DNA of 64,000 nt from CAVXJN01 sp963762165. Lineage in GTDB: Bacteria; Pseudomonadota; Gammaproteobacteria; JASBUN01. The notes beneath the pieces are model-generated. The model did not search any database. It was not told the origin of the DNA and saw nothing but the letters and a program-made list of their open reading frames with translations. The stretch is from contig CAVXJN010000003.1 of the NCBI GenBank assembly GCA_963762165.1, positions 1,364,001-1,428,000 on the forward strand, written 5' to 3'. Position 1 is the stretch's first letter. Every line of letters begins with the position of its first letter. This document shows positions 37,809-46,654 of the stretch, piece after piece. Position numbers and translations under genes: made by a program.

Positions 37809-38416
37809 TCGGCCGGTTACGCGGGGTGCTGCTGGAGAAGCATCCGCCACAGCTGCTATTGGAGGTGGCTGGCGTCGGATACGAGGTCGAAGCCCCCATG
37901 TCCACGTTTTACGTGCTTCCCGAGGTCGGCGTCGAAGTGACCCTGTACACCCATCTGGTGGTACGTGAAGACAATCACTCCCTGTTCGGGTTCGCCGATC
38001 AGGCCGAACGGCGCTTGTTCCGCAGTCTGATCAAAGTGACCGGAGTCGGTGCGCGGATGGCGCTAACCATACTGTCCGGTATCAGTCCGGGGGGGTTCGT
38101 GGCCTGTGTGCAGAATCAGGACAGCGCGGCGCTGGTGAAATTGCCGGGCGTGGGCAAGAAAACCGCCGAGCGCCTGATCATTGAAATGCGCGATCGTATC
38201 GGCGAATGGAGCAAGACCGGTTCCCTTCAGGCCACACCCGCCGGCCGTGTTCAGGCGCCGGAACCATCCGCCATCGAAGACGCCGTCAGCGCGCTCATCG
38301 CCCTCGGCTACAAGCCACCCGAGGCCAGCCGCATGGTCAGTGCTGTCGCCGACGCCAAAGCCTTGGCCAGCGAGGAGATCATTCGCCTGGCCCTGCAGGG
38401 CACCGTGCGACCGTAA
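37805..38416 (+). CDS. ruvA: Holliday junction branch migration protein RuvA
   Basis: DNA-junction-binding tetramer that recruits RuvB. The 203 residues begin MIGRLRGVLLEKHPPQLLLEVAGVGYEV (domain I). The helix-hairpin-helix motifs LIKVTGVGARMALTIL and LVKLPGVGKKTAERLIIEM follow in domain II. A flexible linker leads to the RuvB-binding domain III (AIEDAVSALIALGYKPPEASRM). The ATG overlaps the ruvC stop, so translation is coupled. Confidence 0.95.
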   Translation: MIGRLRGVLLEKHPPQLLLEVAGVGYEVEAPMSTFYVLPEVGVEVTLYTHLVVREDNHSLFGFADQAERRLFRSLIKVTGVGARMALTILSGISPGGFVACVQNQDSAALVKLPGVGKKTAERLIIEMRDRIGEWSKTGSLQATPAGRVQAPEPSAIEDAVSALIALGYKPPEASRMVSAVADAKALASEEIIRLALQGTVRP

Positions 38417-38584
38417 CGGCGGACCTGATCGATATATAGGCAAGCGCCGTGGCCGCCGATGGCGCCACAATGCTGTCGCCGCAAGCCGTCGCCTCAAGTT
38501 GTTTTTCCACAAGGCCCTAGGCACGCGGATATGTATAATCGGCCTTGGAGGAGCCGGCACCGCCTACGCCGCTGCCTGTGAGCC

Positions 38585-39626
38585 ATGATCGAGTCCGACC
38601 GCCTAGTCACTTCCGCTGCCCACGGCGACGATGACGCTGTGGACCGCGCCATCCGCCCGAAACGCCTCGCCGACTACGTCGGACAGCCCGCCGTGAGCGA
38701 GCAGATGGGGATTTTCATCGAAGCCGCGCGCGCCCGCAGCGAGGCATTGGACCACGTGCTGATCTTCGGCCCGCCAGGGCTCGGCAAGACCACGCTGGCC
38801 CATATCGTCGCCAACGAACTGGGCGTCAATCTGCGCCATACATCCGGTCCGGTGCTGGAGCGGCCGGGCGATCTCGCCGCCCTGTTGACCAATCTCGAGC
38901 AGGGCGATGTGCTTGTTCGTGGACGAAATCCATCGCCTCAGCCCGGTGGTCGAGGAAGTTCTCTATCCGGCCATGGAGGATTATCAGCTCGATATCATGA
39001 TCGGCGAAGGACCTGCGGCCCGTTCCATCAAGCTGGATCTGCCGCCGTTTACTTTGATAGGCGCCACCACCCGCGCCGGCCTGCTGACGTCGCCGTTGCG
39101 GGACCGGTTCGGCATCGTGCAGCGCCTGGAGTTCTATGGTGTCGACGACCTGGCCAGTATCGTCAGCCGTTCGGCGCGCATTCTCGATGTGCAGACAGAT
39201 GCCGCGGGCGCCGCGGAAATCGCCCGCCGCTCGCGGGGCACGCCCCGCATCGCAAACCGGCTGTTACGCCGGGTTCGGGATTTCGCCCAGGTGAAAGCCG
39301 ACGGCAGGGTTGACGCTGAGGTCGCCGATGCTGCCATGCGGATGCTGAACGTGGACGCGAGCGGTTTCGATCACATGGATACCCGCTTGCTGCGTACCAT
39401 TATGGAGAAATTTGGCGGTGGGCCGGTGGGCTTGGATAGCCTGTCGGCGGCAATCGGCGAAGAACGCGACACGATCGAAGACGTGTTGGAACCCTATCTG
39501 ATTCAACAGGGTTACATCATGCGCACGCCCCGCGGACGGGTGGCAACGGAACGCGCATACCGTCATTTCGGGCTGACACCTTCCGCTCAGGCCCAGGCCA
39601 GTTTCAACCTAGCCGACAACGACTAA
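38585..39626 (+). CDS. ruvB: Holliday junction helicase motor RuvB, frameshifted
   Basis: Hexameric AAA+ motor that drives branch migration. The first frame holds the AAA+ Walker A GPPGLGKTT and reads NLEQGDVL. The second frame continues FVDEIHRLSPVVEEVLYPAMED with Walker B and then LIGATTRAGLLTSPLRDRFG and the C-terminal winged helix to the stop. The break is one extra T at about 38910-38912 (CTTG where CTG is expected). Repaired, it has 346 residues, normal for RuvB. Most likely a sequencing error, since all conserved parts are present. Confidence 0.93.
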
Positions 39627-39737
39627 GGTCGGAAGAGACCGCATGCAACCGGCAGCGGCGTTGCCTACAATGACGACCGAAGGAATTTGTGTATTTTTTT
39701 GTGGTCATACGCCAAAGCGCACACAAGTCATACCGGA

Positions 39738-40151
39738 ATGCTGAACGAGTTTCATTGGTCGGTGCGTGTGTATTACGAAGACACCGACTGCGGCGGTGTC
39801 GTGTACTATGCGAACTATTTGAAGTTCATGGAACGCGCGCGCACGGAGTGGCTGCGGGCGCTGGGGTTCGAGCAGGACCGGTTGCGCGCCGAACAAGGCG
39901 TCATATTTGCGGTACGATCGGCGTCCATCGAATATCTCAAGCCGGCGCGGTTCAACGACGCGTTGCGTGTCAGCGTGCGGCTCGTGGAATTGGGCCGAGC
40001 GAGTCTCAGCGTCGAGCAGGCCGTACTGCGCGCTGAAGATTCCGACACGCTTGCGAGCGCCCGTATCCGGCTCGTTTGCCTGGACGCCGCCAGTTTCAGG
40101 CCGCGCCCGATTCCCGGAGCAATGACTAGGGAGATTTCTGTTGAAGGTTGA
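39738..40151 (+). CDS. ybgC: Acyl-CoA thioesterase YbgC (hotdog fold)
   Basis: First gene of the tol-pal cluster; a cytosolic thioesterase of the 4-hydroxybenzoyl-CoA thioesterase type. The product of 137 residues has the active Asp in the motif VYYEDTDCGGVVYYANYLKF. I took the ATG at 39738 (MLNEFHWSVRVYYEDTD). The stop overlaps the tolQ start by 11 bases, so the two are coupled. Confidence 0.92.
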   Translation: MLNEFHWSVRVYYEDTDCGGVVYYANYLKFMERARTEWLRALGFEQDRLRAEQGVIFAVRSASIEYLKPARFNDALRVSVRLVELGRASLSVEQAVLRAEDSDTLASARIRLVCLDAASFRPRPIPGAMTREISVEG

Positions 40152-40860
40152 TACTTCGTTCCTGCACCTCGTAATCGGCGCGAGCCACCTGGTTCAGGCG
40201 GTGATGGCACTGTTGCTGCTGGCATCAGTCATCGCCTGGGTCATGATATTTTCGAAATGGGCTGCAGTGCGCCGAGCGCGCCGGTCCGCCGACGCCTTCG
40301 AAGACCGGTTCTGGTCGGGCGCCGATCTCGGTGAGGTCTACCGGCAGATCGCCTCCCGGCGAGATAACACCAGCGGTATGGAGACGATCTTCGAAGCGGG
40401 ATTTCGCGAGTTCGCGCGGTTGCGAAAACAAGGCGTGATCGAGGCCGATGCGGTCATGGAAGGCTCGCAACGTGCCATGCGTGTGGCCATGTCACGGGAA
40501 ATCGACGAACTCGAAACGAATTTGTCCTTTCTGGCCACGGTTGGTTCGACCAGCCCGTATATTGGCTTGTTCGGTACCGTTTGGGGAATCATGAATGCCT
40601 TCCGCGCGCTCGGCAACGTGCAGCAGGCCACGCTCGCTCTGGTCGCTCCGGGTATCGCCGAAGCGCTGATCGCCACGGCCGCGGGTCTGTTCGCGGCCAT
40701 TCCGGCGGTCATCGCCTACAACCGGTTCGCCAACGACGTCGAGCGACTCGCCAACCGCTACGATGTGTTTGTCGAGGAGTTCGCCAGCGTTCTGCACCGG
40801 CACGCCCACGATCAAGGCGCCTACAGCGCAGGCACGCAACAGTCACGGAGTAAAACCTAG
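40141..40860 (+). CDS. tolQ: Tol-Pal system protein TolQ
   Basis: Inner-membrane protein of the Tol-Pal energy-coupling machine, homologous to ExbB/MotA. Length 239 is typical. It has three membrane segments: near residues 15-40, and after the cytoplasmic loop at about 130-155 (VGSTSPYIGLFGTVWGIMNAF) and 165-195. The start is a TTG at 40141 (MKVDTSFLHLV) behind GGGAGA; no ATG nearby fits. It overlaps ybgC. Confidence 0.94.
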   Translation: MKVDTSFLHLVIGASHLVQAVMALLLLASVIAWVMIFSKWAAVRRARRSADAFEDRFWSGADLGEVYRQIASRRDNTSGMETIFEAGFREFARLRKQGVIEADAVMEGSQRAMRVAMSREIDELETNLSFLATVGSTSPYIGLFGTVWGIMNAFRALGNVQQATLALVAPGIAEALIATAAGLFAAIPAVIAYNRFANDVERLANRYDVFVEEFASVLHRHAHDQGAYSAGTQQSRSKT

Positions 40861-41285
40861 TGCGACAGCGAATCAAGAAGCCGCCGATGTCGCAGATTAA
40901 TGTCGTTCCCTATATCGACGTGATGCTGGTGCTGCTGGTGATTTTCATGGTCACGGCGCCGCTGATCACGGAAGGCGTGAAAGTGAACTTGCCGCAGGCG
41001 TCGGCAAAGCCGTTGCCACCGGATGAAGCCACGCCAGTCCAGGTTACGGTCGATAAGACGGGTAACTATTACATCGCGATCGGCCAGGCCGAGCCGGAAC
41101 CCGTGGACGACTCGACCCTGGTGGCGCGGGTAGCCGCGGTTCTGCGCAACCGGCCCGATACGCCGGTGGTGGTCAAAGGCGATCGCGAAGTGGCGTATCA
41201 GGAAGTGACGCACGCCATGGTGCTGTTGCAGCAAGCCGGCGCGCCCAGTGTGGGACTGGTGACGCAGCCGCCTTCGGAGCGTTAG
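40860..41285 (+). CDS. tolR: Tol-Pal system protein TolR
   Basis: Single-span inner-membrane protein homologous to ExbD. The 141 residues carry the membrane helix with the functionally important Asp in SQINVVPYIDVMLVLLVIFMVT, and a periplasmic domain. The start is a GTG at 40860 that shares one base with the tolQ stop (TAG and GTG overlapping), consistent with coupled translation. Confidence 0.94.
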   Translation: MRQRIKKPPMSQINVVPYIDVMLVLLVIFMVTAPLITEGVKVNLPQASAKPLPPDEATPVQVTVDKTGNYYIAIGQAEPEPVDDSTLVARVAAVLRNRPDTPVVVKGDREVAYQEVTHAMVLLQQAGAPSVGLVTQPPSER

Positions 41286-41293
41286 GCGAAGCC

Positions 41294-42310
41294 GTGGCAC
41301 GTAGCTCGTTGCGCAAATATGCGGGACCCGTCACCCTTGCGATAGCGGTGCATGTCGTCTTGATTGCCATGCTGATTTTGAGCTTTGGGCGTTCTCCGAC
41401 ACCTCTGGCTCCGTCGCAGTCGAACGTGGAACCAATCAAAGCGGTGGCCGTCGACGAATCCAAGATCCAGCAGGAGATGGAAAAGCTGCGCACGCAGGAA
41501 AAGCGCAAACGGGACCAGGAACAAGCTCGTCAGGAGCGTCTGGAACAGCAAGCCCGGGAGGCGCGCGACGCTCGAAAAATGGAACAGCAGCGGCTCGCGG
41601 AGCTGAAGCAAAAACGCGAACAGGAGCAGCAGCAGGCCGAAAAGGAAAAAAAGGCGGAACAGGATCGACTCGCAAAGCTGCGCGAGGAACAGGAAAAGCA
41701 GCGCTTGGCCCAGCGCGAGGAACAGCAGCGGCTCGCGCAGCAGAAACAAGCCGAGCAGGAGCATCTGGAAAAGCTTCGCGCCGAGCAGAAGGCCGAGTCC
41801 GAACGCTTGGAGAAGTTGAAGAAGGAGCGCGAAGAGCAGGCGCGACAGGCCGAGGAGCAACGCCAGAAAGCGGAAGCGGAAAAGAAGCGTCTGGCGGAAC
41901 TGGAAAAGAAACGCGCAGCGGAGGAGCGGCGCCGGAAAGAGGAAGCCGAACGCAAAACCCGCGAAGCGGAATTGCAGAAGCAATTGGCGGTGGAAGAATC
42001 CCGTCTCAAGGCGCAGCGGGGCAAAGAGATCGAGCAACAAAAGGCGCGCTACGTCGCAGCGATCGCGGCTAAGGTGCAACGGTACTGGCGGCGGCCTGCC
42101 AACGTGGCGAAGGGCGCGACCTGCGAGGTACTGGTGAGCCAGATCCCCGGCGGTGAAGTGGTATCCGTACGGGTGACCTCGTGCACCGGCGACGACTTGT
42201 TCCGCCGGTCGGTCGAGACGGCAGTGTACAAGGCTTCGCCGTTGCCTCCAGCGCCGGATCCGGACGTATTCGATCGGGACATCCGCTTTACATTCGAGGT
42301 CAAGGAATAG
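41294..42310 (+). CDS. tolA: Cell envelope integrity protein TolA
   Basis: Inner-membrane-anchored link of the Tol-Pal system. A membrane helix at about residues 12-32 is followed by a very long Glu/Gln/Lys/Ala-rich helical stretch (about 60-245), then the C-terminal domain III (VQRYWRRPANVAKGATCEVLV and the pair of Cys, CEVLV and SCTGDD) that contacts TolB, Pal and porins. The repetitive helical domain is normal for TolA, not a tandem-repeat artefact. Length 338. Confidence 0.92.
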   Translation: MARSSLRKYAGPVTLAIAVHVVLIAMLILSFGRSPTPLAPSQSNVEPIKAVAVDESKIQQEMEKLRTQEKRKRDQEQARQERLEQQAREARDARKMEQQRLAELKQKREQEQQQAEKEKKAEQDRLAKLREEQEKQRLAQREEQQRLAQQKQAEQEHLEKLRAEQKAESERLEKLKKEREEQARQAEEQRQKAEAEKKRLAELEKKRAAEERRRKEEAERKTREAELQKQLAVEESRLKAQRGKEIEQQKARYVAAIAAKVQRYWRRPANVAKGATCEVLVSQIPGGEVVSVRVTSCTGDDLFRRSVETAVYKASPLPPAPDPDVFDRDIRFTFEVKE

Positions 42311-42326
42311 GGTCTGAGGTATTGGA

Positions 42327-43688
42327 ATGATGATACGAAAGCTGATCGCAACTGTGCTGCTCGCCGGTACCTGGCTCTGGGCCGGGAACGCCCAAGCGCT
42401 ATTGGAAATTCATATTACAGGCGGTACGGAGGGCGGAATTCCCATCGCCATCGTGCCGTTCCAATGGGCCGGTCCCGGGTCCGCACCGGAGGACGTGAGC
42501 GCCATTGTCACCAATGATCTGCGCGGTAGCGGCCGTTTCGAGCTCAAACCGCAATCGGATTTTCTGGAAACGCCCCATCACGGCAGTGAAGTGAACTTCG
42601 AAAAATGGCGCGCCATTGGCGTCGACAATCTCGTTGTGGGCCGAGTCCAGCCGACCGCGAACGGGTCTTATCTGGTGCAGTTCCAACTGTTCGACATCTA
42701 CAAACCCGGCGCCATGGCGCCGGATCGTCCTGCCTACAAGCTCAAGCAATTGGCGGGCTACAATTTGCCAACGCCTGCCAATCGGTTGCGCAGCACCGCC
42801 CATTTCATCAGCGATGTGATCTTCGAGGCACTGACCGGAGTGCGCGGCGCGTTCAGTACCCGCATTGCATACATCACCGCGAGCGGTGCTGCCAAGGCGC
42901 AGCGTTACAGCCTGATGGTCGCCGACTACGACGGTCACAACGAATTCCAGGTGGTCAGTTCCAGCCAGCCGATTATGTCGCCGTCCTGGTCGCCTGACGG
43001 CCGCAGTCTGGCGTATGTTTCGTTCGAAGGCGGTCGGCCTGCCGTATATGTGCATGACTTGCAGACCGCCACCGCACGCAAAATGGCGGCCTTCAAGGGG
43101 ATCAACGGCGCGCCCGCGTGGTCGCCCGACGGTCGACAGTTGGCGGTGACGCTTTCCCGCGACGATCCCGGCAATCCTGAGATCTACGTGATCCAGCTTG
43201 CAAACGGCAATATGAGGCGGATCACCTACAATCGTGCGATCGATACGGAACCGACCTGGACGCCCGATGGCGCGAGTCTATTGTTCACTTCCGATCGAAG
43301 CGGCGGTCCGCAGATTTATCAGGTGGCGGCTTCCGGCGGTCGCGCCGAGCGCCTGACTTTCGAAGGAAATTACAACGCCCGGCCGGAAGTTTCTCCGGAC
43401 GGTAAGCTTGTGGCGATGGTGCATAGTAGCGGCGACGGCTTCAAGATCGGTATCCTGGATCTCGGCGACCGCACGCTGCGCGTGGTAACGGAAGGGCCGT
43501 TGGACGAATCACCCACATTCGCTCCCAACGGCAGCATGATTTTGTATGCCACCGAACACCGCGAGCACGGCGAATTGGCTGCCGTCTCGGTGGACGGAAA
43601 GGTTCGACAGCGGCTGCGTGTGCAGCAGGGAGATGTCCGCGAACCGGCTTGGGGACCATTTACCGACAAATCGAAGGAGACGAAATGA
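42327..43688 (+). CDS. tolB: Tol-Pal system beta-propeller protein TolB
   Basis: Periplasmic protein that binds Pal and TolA. A signal peptide (MMIRKLIATVLLAGTWLWAGNAQA) precedes an N-terminal alpha/beta domain. A six-bladed beta-propeller follows, with repeated blade motifs SPDGRSLAYVSFEGG, SPDGRQLAVTLSRD, TPDGASLLFTSDRSGG and SPDGKLVAMV. Length 453. Its stop overlaps the pal start by four bases (ATGA). Confidence 0.95.
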   Translation: MMIRKLIATVLLAGTWLWAGNAQALLEIHITGGTEGGIPIAIVPFQWAGPGSAPEDVSAIVTNDLRGSGRFELKPQSDFLETPHHGSEVNFEKWRAIGVDNLVVGRVQPTANGSYLVQFQLFDIYKPGAMAPDRPAYKLKQLAGYNLPTPANRLRSTAHFISDVIFEALTGVRGAFSTRIAYITASGAAKAQRYSLMVADYDGHNEFQVVSSSQPIMSPSWSPDGRSLAYVSFEGGRPAVYVHDLQTATARKMAAFKGINGAPAWSPDGRQLAVTLSRDDPGNPEIYVIQLANGNMRRITYNRAIDTEPTWTPDGASLLFTSDRSGGPQIYQVAASGGRAERLTFEGNYNARPEVSPDGKLVAMVHSSGDGFKIGILDLGDRTLRVVTEGPLDESPTFAPNGSMILYATEHREHGELAAVSVDGKVRQRLRVQQGDVREPAWGPFTDKSKETK

Positions 43689-44233
43689 ACATCATTGGAA
43701 AGCTGATTTCGGTCGCAATGCTTGCGACCTTGCTCGCCGCTTGTGGCGGCACGGGTGGGACCAAGGCGCCCTCGGATATTTCAATCGAAGACCGTTCCGG
43801 TCAGGAAGGCGCTCCGGCCGCGGAGGGTGCGACGGCGACACCGTTGCCGGAGCAAGAGGGGGTGCAGGCGTATCCGATGACCGAAGACCCCTCCAATCCT
43901 TTGTCCAAACGGGTAATCTATTTCGATTACGACAAGAGCGAGATCCAGGACGAATATCGTCCTATCGTGCAGGCCCATGCGCAGTTCCTGGCTGCCAACC
44001 CACGTGCCCAAATCACGCTGGAGGGGCATACGGACGAACGGGGCTCGCGCGAGTACAATATTGCCCTGGGCGAGCGTCGCGCTGAAGCAGTGCGGCGCCT
44101 GATGTTGTTCATGGGCGCAGCCGATTCCCAGATACAGACCGTGAGTTACGGCGAAGAACGACCCGTCGCGACCGGCCATGACGAAAGTGCTTGGCAGCAG
44201 AATCGGCGCGTGGAAATCATTTATAAGAGGTAA
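43685..44233 (+). CDS. pal: Peptidoglycan-associated lipoprotein Pal
   Basis: Outer-membrane lipoprotein that binds peptidoglycan and the Tol complex. The signal peptide ends LLAACGG (acylated Cys). The OmpA-like domain has the peptidoglycan-binding residues in VIYFDYDKSEI and LEGHTDERGSREYNIALGERRA. The start at 43685 (MNIIGKLISVAML) is chosen because an upstream in-frame ATG lies deep inside tolB. Length 182; the linker after the Cys is longer than in E. coli. Confidence 0.95.
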   Translation: MNIIGKLISVAMLATLLAACGGTGGTKAPSDISIEDRSGQEGAPAAEGATATPLPEQEGVQAYPMTEDPSNPLSKRVIYFDYDKSEIQDEYRPIVQAHAQFLAANPRAQITLEGHTDERGSREYNIALGERRAEAVRRLMLFMGAADSQIQTVSYGEERPVATGHDESAWQQNRRVEIIYKR

Positions 44234-44237
44234 TGGC

Positions 44238-45038
44238 ATGGTGGGTACGCGTTCGGCATGGGGCGGCGGGCTGTTGCTCGCCGCGGTGGCAGGGACGCCG
44301 ATCGCTTGGGCTGCATCGCCACCGGTGGTTACGCCTCGCGCCGACGCGGGCGCATCTCCGGTTGAGCAACGCATGGTTTTCCTGCTCGAGCGAGTCGAGC
44401 AGCTGGAACGAGAGTTGCGCCAGCTGCGCGGTGATGCGGAGGAAACCAAGCACCAGCTCGAGGAAGTCAAACGGCGACAGCGTGAGTTGTACCTGGATGT
44501 AGACCGGCGTCTACGGGAACTGGAGCTGGGAGCGAGCAACCGCGCCGCGCAAAGTTCCGTTCCCGCGGCACCGCCTGCGGCTGGCGCGTCCGCGCCAGGG
44601 CCATCGGAAGGACAACCACCGGCTTCCGTTTCAGCAGCGCCCAGCGCCGACGAACGTGCCGCGTATGAGTCTGCCTTCAATCTGCTGAAAGAAGGGCGCT
44701 ATCCGCAGTCGATCAAGGCGCTGCAAAAGTTTTTAGAGGCTTATCCGCAGAGCGGATACGCCGACAATGCCCAGTATTGGCTAGGCGAGGCAAATTACGT
44801 CTCACGGGAATACAAAACCGCTGCCGCAGAGTTTGAGAAGGTGGTGTCACAGTATCCGAACAGCAGCAAAGTGCCCGATGCAATGCTGAAACTTGGCTTC
44901 ACGCGATACGAACTGCAACAGTGGGGAGATGCCCGCAAAACCCTGGAGCAAGTGGTCTCACGGTTTCCCAACAGCACCGCCGCACGCTTGGCCGAAACCC
45001 GTTTGCAGCGGATGCGCAAAGAGGGTCACGGAGGCTAA
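44238..45038 (+). CDS. cpoB: Cell division coordinator CpoB (YbgF)
   Basis: Periplasmic Tol-Pal-associated protein that coordinates outer-membrane constriction with peptidoglycan synthesis. The 266 residues have a signal peptide, an N-terminal coiled coil (VEQRMVFLLERVEQLERELRQLRG, used for trimerisation), a Pro/Ala-rich linker, and C-terminal TPRs (ESAFNLLKEGRYPQSIKALQKFLEAYPQSGYADNA). Starts at the ATG at 44238. Confidence 0.9.
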   Translation: MVGTRSAWGGGLLLAAVAGTPIAWAASPPVVTPRADAGASPVEQRMVFLLERVEQLERELRQLRGDAEETKHQLEEVKRRQRELYLDVDRRLRELELGASNRAAQSSVPAAPPAAGASAPGPSEGQPPASVSAAPSADERAAYESAFNLLKEGRYPQSIKALQKFLEAYPQSGYADNAQYWLGEANYVSREYKTAAAEFEKVVSQYPNSSKVPDAMLKLGFTRYELQQWGDARKTLEQVVSRFPNSTAARLAETRLQRMRKEGHGG

Positions 45039-45076
45039 CGGCGTCCAGTACCCGGTCGCTGTTGTACAATAAGCGG

Positions 45077-45748
45077 ATGAACCCCGGGGCCGCGTCCAAA
45101 ACCCAGCCTGCACGGCTGCGGATCACAGAAGTCTTTTACTCGATTCAGGGCGAATCGCGTAGTGTCGGGCTGCCCACGGTTTTCGTGCGTCTGACCGGTT
45201 GCCCGTTGCGCTGTAGCTATTGCGACACCGCGTACGCTTTCCAGGGCGGGGACTGGTGGTCGCTCGACGCCATCGCCGACGAGGTTGCCTCCTACGGTGC
45301 GCGTCATGTCTGTGTGACGGGCGGCGAACCGCTGGCGCAACCAGACTGTACGCGACTCCTGGCCGCGCTATGCGACGCCGGGTATGAAGTATCCCTTGAA
45401 ACCAGCGGCGCCATGGATTTGGCGGCGGTCGACCCGCGTGTGATCAAAGTCATGGACCTGAAAACGCCCACCTCGGGTGAATCAGCGCGCAACCGATACG
45501 AAAACGTGCAATGGCTCGGTTCCCACGATCAGGTAAAGTTTGTCATCGCGGACCGTGGAGACTTCGAGTGGGCACGGCAACAGTTGCGACAGTTGCAGTT
45601 GAGCGCTCGTTGCGAAGTGCTGTTTTCGCCGGTTGCCGATGAATTACCTCCGGCCATCCTTGCGGCGTGGATTCTGGAGGATCGATTGCCGGTGCGTTTG
45701 CAGGTGCAACTCCACAAACTCTTGTGGGGCGATGAACCGGGCCGCTGA
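45077..45748 (+). CDS. queE: 7-carboxy-7-deazaguanine synthase QueE
   Basis: Radical SAM enzyme of queuosine biosynthesis that makes 7-carboxy-7-deazaguanine. The iron-sulfur binding motif is C-x3-C-x2-C in TGCPLRCSYCDTAYAF, followed by VCVTGGEPLAQ. The first residues (RITEVFYSIQGESRSVGLPTVFVRL) are the family start. I took the ATG at 45077. Length 223 residues. queC follows, so the pair belongs to the same pathway. Confidence 0.93.
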   Translation: MNPGAASKTQPARLRITEVFYSIQGESRSVGLPTVFVRLTGCPLRCSYCDTAYAFQGGDWWSLDAIADEVASYGARHVCVTGGEPLAQPDCTRLLAALCDAGYEVSLETSGAMDLAAVDPRVIKVMDLKTPTSGESARNRYENVQWLGSHDQVKFVIADRGDFEWARQQLRQLQLSARCEVLFSPVADELPPAILAAWILEDRLPVRLQVQLHKLLWGDEPGR

Positions 45749-45799
45749 CACGATGAAAACAACGATCCTCGCGACCCCGATCCGATTGGCCATGTGTAC

Positions 45800-46480
45800 A
45801 TGACCGGCGCTGCTGGCGATGCGGTCGTGCTGCTGTCCGGTGGACTCGATTCGGCGACCGCACTGGCGATTGCGCGCGAACAGGGATACCGGTGCCACGC
45901 ACTCAGCTTACGTTACGGCCAGCGCCACGCGGCTGAGTTGCAGGCTGCGACGCGGGTGGCGGACGCGTTGGGCGCAACAGAGCACAAGGTGATCGAAATC
46001 GATCTCGGTAGCATCGGCGGCTCGGCGCTAACGGATCGCGCCATAGAGGTACCCACAGCGCCGGTGAGCGGCATACCGGTCACCTACGTGCCCGCGCGCA
46101 ACACAGTATTCTTGGCGTTGGCACTCGGCTGGGCGGAAGTCCTGGGCGCCCACGATTTGTTTATCGGCGTGAATGCAGTGGACTACTCCGGTTACCCGGA
46201 CTGTCGTCCGGAATACATTGCCTGTTTCGAACAGCTGGCGAAACTTGCTACCCGAGCGGGTGTGGAGGGCGCGCAATTTCAGGTGCATGCCCCTCTCATC
46301 GACCTGAGCAAGGCGGAGATTATCCGTCGGGGCGTGGGGTTGGGCGTGGACTATTCGCTAACCGTGTCCTGCTATGCTGCGACCGAGGCGGGTGCGGCCT
46401 GCGGTCGATGCGACTCCTGCCGTCTCCGCGCGGCGGGTTTCGCTGCGGCCGGAATTCCGGATCCGACGCTTTACGTGTGA
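45800..46480 (+). CDS. queC: 7-cyano-7-deazaguanine synthase QueC
   Basis: Converts 7-carboxy-7-deazaguanine to preQ0 with ATP and ammonia. The N-terminal PP-loop is VVLLSGGLDSATAL. Four Cys at the C-terminus (SCYAATEAGAACGRCDSCRLR) bind zinc. Length 226 residues from the ATG at 45800; a GTG at 45794 is an alternative. It closes the tol-pal-queEC group. Confidence 0.94.
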   Translation: MTGAAGDAVVLLSGGLDSATALAIAREQGYRCHALSLRYGQRHAAELQAATRVADALGATEHKVIEIDLGSIGGSALTDRAIEVPTAPVSGIPVTYVPARNTVFLALALGWAEVLGAHDLFIGVNAVDYSGYPDCRPEYIACFEQLAKLATRAGVEGAQFQVHAPLIDLSKAEIIRRGVGLGVDYSLTVSCYAATEAGAACGRCDSCRLRAAGFAAAGIPDPTLYV

Positions 46481-46654
46481 ATTTCCCCGGATTTAAAGCG
46501 TTTTTTGGCTCGAATGACACTTCGACGACGTTCGGCGTATAATCAGGCGGATTTGCTTCTTGAGCGGACCGTCACGAGAGGTTATCAGCGCGGCTGTTCC
46601 TTTCAAAATGAAGTCCGCCAATTAGTCCGGGGAAAGCACGAGAGGGCGATCAAC

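Noticed and set aside
41480..42020. Repetitive Glu/Lys/Gln stretch that could look like a tandem repeat
   Set aside because: It is the helical domain II of TolA, normal for the family.
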